Below, piece after piece: positions 41,165 through 49,471 of a DNA stretch of 64,000 bases. The stretch spans positions 1 through 64,000 of the forward strand of contig NZ_VDMA02000020.1 in the NCBI RefSeq assembly GCF_006334915.2, in the 5' to 3' direction. Below the pieces are notes generated by a model, which saw only the letters and a program-made list of their open reading frames with translations, was not told the DNA's origin and did not search any database. Position numbers and translations under genes: made by a program. Position 1 is the first letter of the stretch, and the number at the start of each line of letters is the position of its first letter. Source of the DNA: Microbispora catharanthi. Lineage in GTDB: Bacteria; Actinomycetota; Actinomycetes; Streptosporangiales; Streptosporangiaceae.

Positions 41165-44098
41165 ATGTTCGATACCGCGCGCCTGCGTGACACCGTTCTC
41201 GCGGCCTGGACGGCCTCGCCTGCCCGCTTCCGTGAGGACGCCAACGCCGAGGAGGACTTCGCCCTCGGCGGCTACCGCGACCGGCTGGTCGTGGAGCTCG
41301 CCCAGAACGCCGCCGACGCCGCGCTGCGGGCCGGTGTGCCGGGCCGCCTGCGGCTGACGCTCGCCGACGGCGTGCTGCTGGCCGCCAACGTGGGGGCGCC
41401 GCTCGACCAGAGCGGCGTGGAGGGCCTGTGCACCCTGCGTGTCTCGGGCAAGAAGGACGAGGTGGGAGCGGCCGGCCGGTTCGGCGTCGGCTTCGCCGCC
41501 GTGGTGTCGGTCACCGACACCCCTTCGGTCTCCTCTCGCGCCACCGGAGGAGTGCGCTGGTCCCGGGAGGAGACCGCCGCGCTGGTCGCGGCCCGGCCGG
41601 AGCTCGCGGCCGAGCTGCAGGGCCGAGAGGGGCACGTCCCGCTGCTGCGGCTGCCGTTCTCCGACGACTCCCTCGACGTACCCGAGGGGTATGACACGCT
41701 CGTCCGGCTTCCGCTGCGGGACCAGGCCGCCGAGCAGGCCGTACGGCGGATGCTGGAGGAGGCGGGGCCCGCGCTGCCGCTGTCGATGCCGGCGCTGGAG
41801 AGCGTCGAGATCGAGATGGACGGGCGGACCCGCACGATCTCGGCCGAGGGCTGGCACGTGGTCGCCGAGTCGGGCACGTTCGGCCCCGAGCAGGTGGCCG
41901 AGCTGTTCGCCGACCGGCCGACCGAGGAGCGGGCCCGGCCCTACTGGGAGGTCCGCTGGGCCGTCCCCGGCGACCGCCGCGGGGACGTCCCCAGGGTGGT
42001 GCACGCGCCGACGCCGAGCGACGAGCCGCTCGACCTGCCCGCCCTGCTGATCGCGTCGTTCCCGATGACCACCGACCGGCGGCACGTCGCCCCCGGGCCG
42101 CTCACCGACTTCCTGGTCGCCAGGGCCGCCGAGGCGTACGTACGGCTGCTGGGGGAGCTACCGGCGACCCCGGACCTGCTCGACCTCGTGCCCGGCCTGA
42201 TGGGCAAGGGCGCGCTCGACGCGGCGATCAGGCGGGAGATCGTCAAGGCGCTGCCGGACACGCCGCTGCTGCCGACGATCTCCGAGGGCGTAGTACCAGG
42301 CAACCAGGCACGGGCGGTCGACGGGACGGCCGGGTTCCTGGCGAAGATCGCCGGCATCGTCCCCGGGCTGCTGCCGGCGGGCTGGGCCTCGCGGCACCCG
42401 GCCCTGACCACGCTCGGTGTACGCCGGGTCGACCTGGCCGACGTCGTGGACATGCTGTCCGGCGAGGCGGTGGAGGACAAGGATCCGGCGTGGTGGCGGT
42501 CGCTGTACGAGGTGCTGCCCGCCGACGACCTGGAGGCGATCGGCGCCGTCGCCGTGCCGCTGGCCGACGGCCGCCTGGTGCGCGGCCCGCGCGGCACGCT
42601 CGTGCTGTCGCAGGAGTCAGGCACTTTCGACCCCGCCCTGCTCGCGCCGCTCGGGCTGCGGATCGTCCACCCGGACGCCGTCCACCCGCTGCTGCTGCGG
42701 CTGGGCGCGGCAGAGGCGACCCCGCGTACGGTGCTGGAGGACCCGCTCACCCACGCGGCCGTGTCCGAGTCGCTGAACAGCGCCGACCCCGAGCCGGTGG
42801 CCCAGGCCGTGCTGGCCCTGGTCGACGCGGCGGGCCTGACCGCGGGGGAGGCCCCGTGGCTGGCCGACCTGGCGCTGCGCGGCGCCGACGGCGAGCTGTA
42901 CGCGGCGGGCGAGCTGCTGCTGGCCGAGGGCTCCCTGGCCGGGCTCATCGACCCCGAGGTGCCGTTCGGCGTCGCCGCCCCCGACCTGGTGGAGAAGTTC
43001 GGCCCGCACGTGCTGGCGGCGGCCGGGGTGCTCGACGGCTTCGCCGTGGTCAACGATTCCGACGTGCTGCTCGACCCCGCCGAGTGCGACCACGACCTCG
43101 ACCTCGAGGACGAGTGGCTGGAGGCCGTGCTCGACCTGCTCCCCGACCTCGACGTGCCGCCGGTGGTCAGGGAGTTCACCGCCGTACGCGACCTGGAGTA
43201 CGTCGCCGACTGGTCGAGCGCGCTCGCGCTGCTGTCGCGGCCCCCGCTGCGCGCCGCCCTGCGGCCCATGCGGGTGCTCGCGGCGGGGGAGACGGTCGAG
43301 GTGCCGTCGTACACGGCCTGGTGGCTGTCGCGGCACCCGGTGCTCGGCGAGCGTAAGCCGACGGAGCTGCGGCTCCCGACCGGCGACCCGCTGCTGTTCG
43401 GCCTGTACGGCGAGGCGCCGGCGGGGATCGACGAGGACGCGCTGAAGATGATCGGCGTCCGTTCCACCCTCGCCGAACTGCTCGACTCGCACGGCGGCCC
43501 GGAAGAGCTGCTCGACCTGCTGGCCGACTCGTCGCTGGAGGTCGACCGGGCCCAGCTGCGGTCCCTGTGGATCGCGCTGGCGGCCGTCGATCCCGCCCGG
43601 GTGAGCCCGCCGGAGGCCGTACGCGCCGTGCTGAAGGGCACGGTCACGGTCGCGGACGTCGAGGACGGCCCGGTCGTGGTGGAGGCGCCCGACCTGCTCG
43701 CCCTGGTCGAGGACCGGCCGCTCGTGCTCGCGCCGTTCGACCTCGCCGAGGCGCTGTCGGAGGTGCTCGACCTGTCGCTCGCCGGTGAGGTGGTCACCGG
43801 CGCGGTCACCTCGGCCGGCGCCGAGAAGCTCGTGCCGCCCGAGGTGCGCTCGCTGCTGCCCGGCACCCCCGTGACGTACGTCGAGCACGACGAGCTGCTG
43901 GTGGACGGCAGGCCGGTGCCGTGGCGGTTCTTCGAGGGCGTGGTGCACGCGACCGGCGTCGACGGCCTGGCCAGGGGCCTCGCCTGGGCGGCCGGCCAGT
44001 GGGGCGACCGCCTCGCCGTGGCGGCGCTCCTGCGCGACCCCGCCCGGGTCCCCCTGCTGCTCGCCGAGGCCGACCTCGATCCCACGGCCTCGATTTAG
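41165..44098 (+). CDS. Sacsin/HSP90-like ATPase protein
   Basis: The predicted protein has 977 residues. Residues about 30-200 form an HSP90/histidine-kinase-like ATPase (GHKL) domain as in the N-terminal repeat of sacsin. The N-box ELAQNAADAA holds Glu44 and Asn48, the G1-like stretch is LAANVGAPL, and the G2 box is GRFGVGFAAVVSV near 105-117. The remaining 750 residues are Leu/Asp-rich without a recognised domain. ATP binding and a chaperone-like or regulatory role are inferred from family only. It is coupled to DUF3027. Its stop overlaps that of the convergent regulator by 4 nt. Confidence 0.85.
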   Translation: MFDTARLRDTVLAAWTASPARFREDANAEEDFALGGYRDRLVVELAQNAADAALRAGVPGRLRLTLADGVLLAANVGAPLDQSGVEGLCTLRVSGKKDEVGAAGRFGVGFAAVVSVTDTPSVSSRATGGVRWSREETAALVAARPELAAELQGREGHVPLLRLPFSDDSLDVPEGYDTLVRLPLRDQAAEQAVRRMLEEAGPALPLSMPALESVEIEMDGRTRTISAEGWHVVAESGTFGPEQVAELFADRPTEERARPYWEVRWAVPGDRRGDVPRVVHAPTPSDEPLDLPALLIASFPMTTDRRHVAPGPLTDFLVARAAEAYVRLLGELPATPDLLDLVPGLMGKGALDAAIRREIVKALPDTPLLPTISEGVVPGNQARAVDGTAGFLAKIAGIVPGLLPAGWASRHPALTTLGVRRVDLADVVDMLSGEAVEDKDPAWWRSLYEVLPADDLEAIGAVAVPLADGRLVRGPRGTLVLSQESGTFDPALLAPLGLRIVHPDAVHPLLLRLGAAEATPRTVLEDPLTHAAVSESLNSADPEPVAQAVLALVDAAGLTAGEAPWLADLALRGADGELYAAGELLLAEGSLAGLIDPEVPFGVAAPDLVEKFGPHVLAAAGVLDGFAVVNDSDVLLDPAECDHDLDLEDEWLEAVLDLLPDLDVPPVVREFTAVRDLEYVADWSSALALLSRPPLRAALRPMRVLAAGETVEVPSYTAWWLSRHPVLGERKPTELRLPTGDPLLFGLYGEAPAGIDEDALKMIGVRSTLAELLDSHGGPEELLDLLADSSLEVDRAQLRSLWIALAAVDPARVSPPEAVRAVLKGTVTVADVEDGPVVVEAPDLLALVEDRPLVLAPFDLAEALSEVLDLSLAGEVVTGAVTSAGAEKLVPPEVRSLLPGTPVTYVEHDELLVDGRPVPWRFFEGVVHATGVDGLARGLAWAAGQWGDRLAVAALLRDPARVPLLLAEADLDPTASI

Positions 44099-44898
44099 GC
44101 GGGGTGCCCGGGGACGTCGAAGGAGGCGTGGCCGGGCGTGGTGAAGTACGCGGCGCTCTCCGCGTCCGCGGGGTAGTACGACTCGATCGCGACCTCGTCC
44201 AGGGTGACGTCCATCGGAGTGCCGAACGTGGTGGTGGTCGAGAACAGCCGCAGTTCCCGTCCGCCGAAGCGGAAGATCATCGGAACGGCGATCTCGGCCT
44301 CGACCGGGTGCCGCGCGTCCTCGCGGCCCGCACCGGGTGCCAGCAGCTCCTCGTAGAGCGCGGTCAGCTCGGCGCTGGGAGCGACGACGAGCTGACGCCC
44401 GATCCGGATACGGAGCAGCGCACGCACCTCGGCGAGGTTGACGATGTGCGGAGCGAGCCCGCGCGGGTCCAGCCCGAGCCGCACCATGTTGATCGGCGGC
44501 CGCAGCAGATCGGGCGCGACGTGTGCGAGGAACGGGTCGAGGGCGCTGTTGGTCATCACGATGTTCCACCGGCGGTCGACGACCAGCGCGGGGTACGGCT
44601 CGTGCGCCCGGAGGACCCTCCCGATCGCACTCCGGGCAGCCGACAGCGCGTCCCCGCCGAGCGGCCGCTCGGCGTAGCGGGGTGCGAAGCCGGCGGCGAG
44701 CAACAGCCGGTTGCGCTCGCGCAGCGGCACGTCGAGCTGTTCGGCGAGCCGCAGGATCATGTCGGCGCTCGGGTGGGACTTGCCGGTTTCCACCAGGCTG
44801 ACGTGGCGAGCCGAGACGTCGGCGGCGATCGCGAGATCCAGCTGGCTGAGCCGCCGGTGATGCCGCCACCGCCGCAACAGTTCCCCGACCGTGTGCAT
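44095..44898 (-). CDS. XRE-family regulator with MmyB-like ligand-binding domain
   Basis: The predicted protein has 267 residues. The helix-turn-helix lies at about 8-62 (GELLRRWRHHRRLSQLDLAI, then SARHVSLVETGKSHPS). A PAS-like MmyB domain (about 85-260) contains VVDRRWNIVMTNSALDPFL and the FGGRELRLFSTTTTFGTPMD block. MmyB-type regulators in actinomycetes usually control an adjacent divergent enzyme gene and may sense a fatty acid. A TAGCAT box (44907-44912) lies 8 nt before ATG 44898. A 21-nt operator-like palindrome lies at 44933-44953, and the SnoaL-like gene diverges. Confidence 0.9.
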   Translation of the reverse strand: MHTVGELLRRWRHHRRLSQLDLAIAADVSARHVSLVETGKSHPSADMILRLAEQLDVPLRERNRLLLAAGFAPRYAERPLGGDALSAARSAIGRVLRAHEPYPALVVDRRWNIVMTNSALDPFLAHVAPDLLRPPINMVRLGLDPRGLAPHIVNLAEVRALLRIRIGRQLVVAPSAELTALYEELLAPGAGREDARHPVEAEIAVPMIFRFGGRELRLFSTTTTFGTPMDVTLDEVAIESYYPADAESAAYFTTPGHASFDVPGHPA

Positions 44899-44932
44899 GG
44901 CCGCCGATGCTACTCCTGGGCGGACCGTACGC

Positions 44933-44953
44933 CGATGAAATGCCACTTCATCG
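44933..44953. promoter_or_regulatory. Operator palindrome of the XRE/SnoaL pair
   Basis: CGATGAAATG and CACTTCATCG flank a central C at 44943; arms match at 9 of 10 positions. It lies where the -35 box of the minus-strand regulator should be and about 20-40 nt upstream of the plus-strand -10 region. This is the place expected for an autoregulatory site that also controls the divergent gene. Confidence 0.7.
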
Positions 44954-44987
44954 ACAATCCACGCCAACGGCGGAAACACTGCTGGCC

Positions 44988-45401
44988 ATGCCGACCAAGG
45001 ACATGACCACAGACAACAGGAGCATCGTGCGACAGGCGCTGGAGGCGCTGATCGCGACCGGTGACGTCGACGCGCTCGCGTCGTCGCTGAGCGACGACTT
45101 CGTCCACCACCGGCCTGACGCGACGAGGACCAAGGCGGATTGGCTCGCCGCCGTCCGCGGCGCGCTCGTCCCGCTCGCCGGCATGCAGGTGGAGATCCGG
45201 CACGTGCTGGCCGACGGTGATCACGTCGTGATGCACTCGCGGCGCCGGCTGCCCGCTGCCGGGCCGGAGATCGCGGTCGTCGACATCTGGCGGCTCGACG
45301 ACGGGCTGATCGCCGAGGCGTGGGAGATCATCGAGCCGGTGGCCGAGGCGACCGCCCATTTGACGTGGTGGGAGGGCCCCTCAGGGGCGGCGGGGTTCTG
45401 A
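44988..45401 (+). CDS. SnoaL-like / NTF2-fold protein
   Basis: The predicted protein has 137 residues with the NTF2-like cone fold: VRQALEALIATGDVDALASS, the DDFVHHRPDATR strand-loop, HVLADGDHVVMHSRR, and VVDIWRLDDGLIAEAWEIIE at the end. SnoaL-like proteins include polyketide cyclases and small-molecule isomerases, but many act on unknown substrates. AACACT lies 7 nt before the ATG and no Shine-Dalgarno is present, so it may be leaderless. It is probably repressed by the divergent XRE regulator. Confidence 0.85.
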   Translation: MPTKDMTTDNRSIVRQALEALIATGDVDALASSLSDDFVHHRPDATRTKADWLAAVRGALVPLAGMQVEIRHVLADGDHVVMHSRRRLPAAGPEIAVVDIWRLDDGLIAEAWEIIEPVAEATAHLTWWEGPSGAAGF

Positions 45402-45644
45402 CTCGTCGGCTTCGACGGCGGCGGGGACGGACTCGCGCAGCCGGGCGTCGCGGCGGCGGATGTACAGGACCCCGAACAGGCCGAGCCCGATCCCGGCCAC
45501 GCAGACCCAGACCGGCCGCGGATCGGCCGGTCTGACCACCAGCAGCACGACGGCCAGGGCGATCGCCCACAGGGCCGTTCCGACCAGGATCGTGCGGGTG
45601 TCCCTCGTCCTGAGAGGCATGGGGTCCGGCCGGCGCTCGCTCAC
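45381..45644 (-). CDS. DUF2530 membrane protein
   Basis: The predicted protein has 87 residues with two TM segments (about 19-38 and 45-62), separated by a short loop (RPADPRPVW) as in the actinobacterial DUF2530 family. Basic residues follow the second TM, and the tail is acidic. The 3' end overlaps the convergent SnoaL-like gene by 21 nt. It diverges from the purine-permease gene, an arrangement often seen for this family. Confidence 0.83.
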   Translation of the reverse strand: MSERRPDPMPLRTRDTRTILVGTALWAIALAVVLLVVRPADPRPVWVCVAGIGLGLFGVLYIRRRDARLRESVPAAVEADESEPRRP

Positions 45645-45780
45645 GGCAGCCAGCTTAGAAGGTCGCGGCAGCGAGCCGGTATCTTCATGACAAACCAGTC
45701 ACGAAAGGACAACGCTGCTCCCCTGGCTCTTTCCGCGGATGGTAAGGGCCTGCGACTCTGCGCGCGTGAATGCGAACCCC

Positions 45781-47244
45781 ATGAACACCCCTAATTTTCT
45801 CGATCGATACTTCTCCATCTCAGCCCGTGGTTCCTCCGTCGGACAGGAGGTCCGCGGCGGCTTCGCCACCTTCTTCACGATGGCCTACATCGTGGTGCTC
45901 AACCCGCTCATCATCGGCACCGTCGCCGACAAGACGGGCCAGTTCCTCGGTGACGGGGAGAACCCCAACATCGCGCTGGTCGCCGCGGCCACCGCGTTCG
46001 CCGCCGGCATCCTCACGATCATCATGGGCGTCTTCGGCCGGGTGCCGTTCGCCCTGGCCACCGGCCTTGGACTGAACGCCTTCCTCGCCTTCGGCATCGC
46101 CAGCCAGATGTCGTGGGAGGACGCGATGGGCCTGGTGGTGCTCGAGGGCATCGTCATCGCGATCCTCGTGGTGACGGGCTTCCGGGTGGCGGTGTTCCAC
46201 GCGATCCCCGCCCAGCTCAAGACCGCGATCAGCGTCGGCATCGGCCTGTTCATCGCGCTGATCGGGTTCGTCGACGCCGGTTTCGTCCGGCGCATGCCGG
46301 ACGCGAGCGGCACCACGGTCCCGGTCAAGCTCGGCGCGCTGGGCAACGGCTCGCTGACCGGGTGGCCCACACTCGTCTTCGTCGTCGGCCTGCTCGTGAC
46401 GGCCTTCCTCGTCGCCCGCAGGGTCAAGGGCGCCATCCTGCTCGGAATCGTCGGCACCACCGTGCTCGCCATGATCGTCGAGGCGATCGGCAAGGTCGGG
46501 CCGCAGACTCCCGATGGAAGCAACCCCAACGGGTGGTCGCTCAACGTGCCCGCGTGGCCGAAGAACTTCATCGAGCTGCCCGACCTGTCGCTGCTCGGCC
46601 AGTTCAGCCTGTTCGGCAGCTTCGCCAAGATCGGCGGCCTGGCGGCCGTGATGTTCGTCTTCACCCTCATGCTCGCCGACTTCTTCGACACGATGGGCAC
46701 GATCGTCGGCGTGGGCCGCCAGGCGAACCTGGTCCAGGAGGACGGGACCGTCGAGCGCACCAAGGAGATCCTGCTCGTCGACTCGCTCGCGGCCGCGGCC
46801 GGCGGCGCGGCCAGCGTCTCGTCCAACACCACCTACATCGAGTCGGCGGCCGGTGTCGGCGAGGGCGCGCGCACCGGTCTGGCGAGCATCGTCACCGGCG
46901 TGCTGTTCCTGCTCGCCATGTTCTTCGCCCCGCTGACGGAGATCGTGCCGTTCGAGGCGGCGACCCCGGCCCTCGTGGTCGTCGGCTTCCTCATGATGAC
47001 CCAGGTCAAGGAGATCGACTTCAGCGACTTCGAGACCGCGATCCCCGCGTTCCTGACCATCGTGCTCATGCCGTTCACGTACTCGATCACCGCCGGGATC
47101 GGCGCGGGCTTCGTGAGCTACATCGCCATCAAGGCGTTCCGCGGCAAGGCGCGCGATCTCCACCCCCTGATGTGGCTGGTGGGCGCGCTGTTCGTCGTGT
47201 ACTTCGCGCTGGAGCCCCTCAAGAGCCTGCTCGGCCTGAGCTGA
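45781..47244 (+). CDS. NCS2-family purine/pyrimidine permease (AzgA/PbuG type)
   Basis: The predicted protein has 487 residues (501 if ATG 45739 is used) and about 12-14 TM segments. It has the AzgA-like start (LDRYFSISARGSSVGQEVRG, FFTMAYIVVLNPLI), the substrate-site block GLGLNAFLAFG, and the DFFDTMGTIVGVGRQANLV and SNTTYIESAAGVGEGARTGL signatures. It imports adenine, guanine or hypoxanthine by proton symport, as known for the subfamily. The ATG at 45781 fits family N-termini; neither start has a clear Shine-Dalgarno. A terminator follows. Confidence 0.92.
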   Translation: MNTPNFLDRYFSISARGSSVGQEVRGGFATFFTMAYIVVLNPLIIGTVADKTGQFLGDGENPNIALVAAATAFAAGILTIIMGVFGRVPFALATGLGLNAFLAFGIASQMSWEDAMGLVVLEGIVIAILVVTGFRVAVFHAIPAQLKTAISVGIGLFIALIGFVDAGFVRRMPDASGTTVPVKLGALGNGSLTGWPTLVFVVGLLVTAFLVARRVKGAILLGIVGTTVLAMIVEAIGKVGPQTPDGSNPNGWSLNVPAWPKNFIELPDLSLLGQFSLFGSFAKIGGLAAVMFVFTLMLADFFDTMGTIVGVGRQANLVQEDGTVERTKEILLVDSLAAAAGGAASVSSNTTYIESAAGVGEGARTGLASIVTGVLFLLAMFFAPLTEIVPFEAATPALVVVGFLMMTQVKEIDFSDFETAIPAFLTIVLMPFTYSITAGIGAGFVSYIAIKAFRGKARDLHPLMWLVGALFVVYFALEPLKSLLGLS

Positions 47245-47257
47245 TCCGCGCCGTACG

Positions 47258-47288
47258 GAGGCCGCCGTGGCGATGCCGCGGCGGCCTC
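47258..47288 (+). terminator. Terminator after NCS2 permease gene
   Basis: GAGGCCGCCG (47258-47267) pairs perfectly with CGGCGGCCTC (47279-47288) around an 11-nt loop, 14 nt after the stop. Confidence 0.75.
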
Positions 47289-47395
47289 TCGCGCGCCGGC
47301 CGTCGGTGACCCTCGGGGGGCGCTCCCCCACAGGGGGGAGGCGTTTCCCTCACACACGGGAGTGCTGCCGGGCACGCCGTGTCTACGGTCGAGCC

Positions 47396-47848
47396 ATGCT
47401 CGATTCCGCTCACCCACGGCGTTGGCCGGCGTACGCGCTGGCCGTGTTGTTCCTCGGCTACGCCGCGGGGAAGGCCGCCTTCGCCCTGCAGGACCGGCTC
47501 GGCTTCCCGGGCGGCCCGCCCGTGCCGGCCGCCGAGACCCAGGGGTACTTCATGGACGCCGCCACCGCGCAGTGGCTCGCGACCGCCTCCGGCATGGTGG
47601 GCGCGTGTGCCGCCCTCGCCACGGTCACGCCGCTCGGCCGCAAGGTGCCGCGGACCCTGATGCTGCTCGTGCTGGCCGTGATGCTGGCGGCCGTCGGAGG
47701 CGGCGCGGGCATCATGATCCTGGACGGGTTCGTCGGCATGGGCGTCGGCTGGAAGTGGTATCACGGCGTGCTCGGCATCGTCGTGATCGGGCTGTTCGCA
47801 GAGATGTGCCGGTCCTACGTGAGGTCGACGAGACGTGTCGCCGGCTGA
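47396..47848 (+). CDS. Four-TM membrane protein of unknown function
   Basis: The predicted protein has 150 residues with hydrophobic segments at about 11-30, 58-78, 84-106 and 117-136. The first extracytoplasmic loop (about 31-57) is rich in Gly and Pro. No family is assigned. A TACGGT -10 box (47384-47389) ends 6 nt before the ATG without Shine-Dalgarno, so the mRNA is probably leaderless. Confidence 0.75.
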   Translation: MLDSAHPRRWPAYALAVLFLGYAAGKAAFALQDRLGFPGGPPVPAAETQGYFMDAATAQWLATASGMVGACAALATVTPLGRKVPRTLMLLVLAVMLAAVGGGAGIMILDGFVGMGVGWKWYHGVLGIVVIGLFAEMCRSYVRSTRRVAG

Positions 47849-47934
47849 CCGGACGCGGGTGGGTGGCTACGGCGCGGCGGTCTGCCGCGCGGCGGCCGAG
47901 ACGATTTGTCGGGGCCGAGCGCTAGTGTCGTGAT

Positions 47935-48417
47935 GTGGCCGTGAGGGGACAGCGGACGGTGCCGGTGGAGCTGCTGTCGCGGCTGCGCCTGGCCAGGGAC
48001 CGCATGGACCGCGACTATCAGAGCGAGCTCGATCTCGACCGGCTCGCGGCCGTCGCCGGGGTCTCCAAGTTCTACTTCGTCCGCTGCTTCGAGGCGGCGT
48101 ACGGCGAGACGCCGATGCGCTACCTCACCCGGCGGCGGCTGGAGCGCGCCCAGGACCTGCTGCGTTTCGCCAACCTGACCGTGACCGAGGTCTGCATGGC
48201 CGTGGGGTTCAGCAGCCTGGGCTCGTTCTCGGCCAAGTTCCGCCGGATGGTGGGGGAGAGTCCGAGCGAATACCGCGACCGGTGGGCGGCGCGCGGCGGC
48301 CCCCGCGTCCCCGGCTGCTACCTGTTCATGAACGGAGTGCTCCACCTTGGGGGCGCGCCGAAGCGGGACGACGATTGTGCAATTTTGGAGAAGCCCAGGT
48401 CAGAGGGGTCGCAGTAG
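47935..48417 (+). CDS. AraC-family transcriptional regulator, DNA-binding domain only
   Basis: The predicted protein has 160 residues. It has almost only the AraC double helix-turn-helix (about 28-115): LDLDRLAAVAGVSKFYFVRC, GETPMRYLTRRRLERAQDLL, and VTEVCMAVGFSSLGSFSAKF with GESPSEYR. There is no N-terminal sensing domain. A TAGTGT box (47923-47928) ends 6 nt before the GTG, so it is probably leaderless. A VOC-family gene starts 10 nt after its stop. This AraC/VOC pair is common in actinomycetes, and the regulator probably controls the pair. Confidence 0.88.
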   Translation: MAVRGQRTVPVELLSRLRLARDRMDRDYQSELDLDRLAAVAGVSKFYFVRCFEAAYGETPMRYLTRRRLERAQDLLRFANLTVTEVCMAVGFSSLGSFSAKFRRMVGESPSEYRDRWAARGGPRVPGCYLFMNGVLHLGGAPKRDDDCAILEKPRSEGSQ

Positions 48418-48427
48418 CGTCTGCCGC

Positions 48428-48853
48428 ATGATTCGGAACGTCTCCTTGATCACGCTCTACTGCAGCGACCAGGACGAGGCCCGGGACTTCTACGTGGACG
48501 TCCTCGGCTTCGTCTCCAACACCGACATCCAGATGGACGGGTTCCGCTGGGTCACCATCAACCACCCGGACCACCCCGAACTCGAGATCACGCTGATGAA
48601 GCCGGGACCGCCGCTCGACGACGAGGGCGCCGACTTCTACCGCAGGCAGCTCGACAAGGGCCAGGCGGGTGGCCTGGGGCTGCGCGTGGACGACTGCCGC
48701 AAGACCTGCGAGGAGCTCACGGCCAAGGGCGTGACGATCCTGCAGGAGCCCTCGGAGCGGCCGTACGGGGTGGAGGCGGTCATCCGCGACAACCAGGGCA
48801 ACTGGCTCGTTTTGGTCGAGCCGAAGGAGTTCACGCCGGAGGACTTCGCCTGA
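48428..48853 (+). CDS. VOC-superfamily (glyoxalase/dioxygenase-like) protein
   Basis: The predicted protein has 141 residues with two beta-alpha-beta-beta-beta modules: VSLITLYCSDQDEARDFYVD with VLGFVSNTDI, and GLGLRVDDCRKTCEELTAKG with GVEAVIRDNQGNWLVLVEP. The final Glu is in the place of a metal ligand. The exact reaction is unknown. A TAGCGT box (48415-48420), which includes the AraC stop codon, ends 7 nt before the ATG, so it may also be transcribed separately and without leader. Confidence 0.88.
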   Translation: MIRNVSLITLYCSDQDEARDFYVDVLGFVSNTDIQMDGFRWVTINHPDHPELEITLMKPGPPLDDEGADFYRRQLDKGQAGGLGLRVDDCRKTCEELTAKGVTILQEPSERPYGVEAVIRDNQGNWLVLVEPKEFTPEDFA

Positions 48854-48868
48854 CGCGACGCACGTACG

Positions 48869-48898
48869 AGGCCCGGCCCCCACGTGGGGGCCGGGCCT
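48869..48898 (+). terminator. Terminator after VOC gene
   Basis: A 15-bp perfect inverted repeat without spacer (48869-48883 with 48884-48898; AGGCCCGGCCCCCAC on the left arm) begins 15 nt after the stop. Confidence 0.88.
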
Positions 48899-48974
48899 TG
48901 ATCGTTCATGGGATCGTCCATCGCCGGGATCGCGCCGGTACGGTGTGTCGCGATCCCGTGCAGGGCCGGACCAT

Positions 48975-49030
48975 TTGGAGGAATGCGGACATGCGCCATA
49001 TAGTTAGCAAAGGTAATGAGTCATGCTAAC
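48975..49030 (+). promoter_or_regulatory. Promoter and operator of the MarR gene
   Basis: TTGGAG (48975-48980) and TATAGT (48999-49004) are 18 nt apart. GTTAGCA (49003-49009) and TGCTAAC (49024-49030) form an inverted repeat that overlaps the -10 box and the start codon (49023). This position fits autorepression by the MarR protein encoded here. Confidence 0.7.
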
Positions 49031-49466
49031 GAACGCCCAGAACTTGCGCAGCGACGCCGCTCTCGCGTCCGCCTTGCGCGTGTCCCTCGCCCGGCTGACG
49101 CGACGGATGCGCAAGCAGGCCGCGCACCACTCACTGACGCCCACACAGCTCGCGACGCTCGTCGCCGTCGAGCGCCACACCGCAATGACCCCCGGCGAGC
49201 TCGCGGAGCACGAGAAGGTGCAGCCGCCCTCGATGACCCGCGTGATCGCCAAGCTGGAGGCCCGGGGTCTGCTGGAACGCAAACCTCATCCGACCGATCG
49301 CCGGCAGGTGACGGTGAGCGTGACGCCGCAGGGGGCGGCGCTGCTCAAGGAGGAGCGCCGAACCAAGGAAGCCTGGCTGGCGCAGCGGCTCAAGGACCTG
49401 ACGCCGGAGGAGAGGGCGACGCTGCGAGCGGCGGCGCCGATCCTGGAGAAGCTGTCCACGATGTAG
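49023..49466 (+). CDS. MarR-family transcriptional regulator
   Basis: The predicted protein has 147 residues. The winged helix is visible: LTPTQLATLVAVERH, MTPGELAEHEKVQPPSMTRV, IAKLEARGLLERKPHPTDRR, and the wing QVTVSVTPQGAALL. N- and C-terminal helices form the dimer interface. An MFS transporter gene starts 6 nt after the stop, so this is a classical drug-responsive MarR/efflux pair. A weak AAGG precedes the ATG. Confidence 0.93.
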   Translation: MLTNAQNLRSDAALASALRVSLARLTRRMRKQAAHHSLTPTQLATLVAVERHTAMTPGELAEHEKVQPPSMTRVIAKLEARGLLERKPHPTDRRQVTVSVTPQGAALLKEERRTKEAWLAQRLKDLTPEERATLRAAAPILEKLSTM

Positions 49467-49471
49467 GCGGC

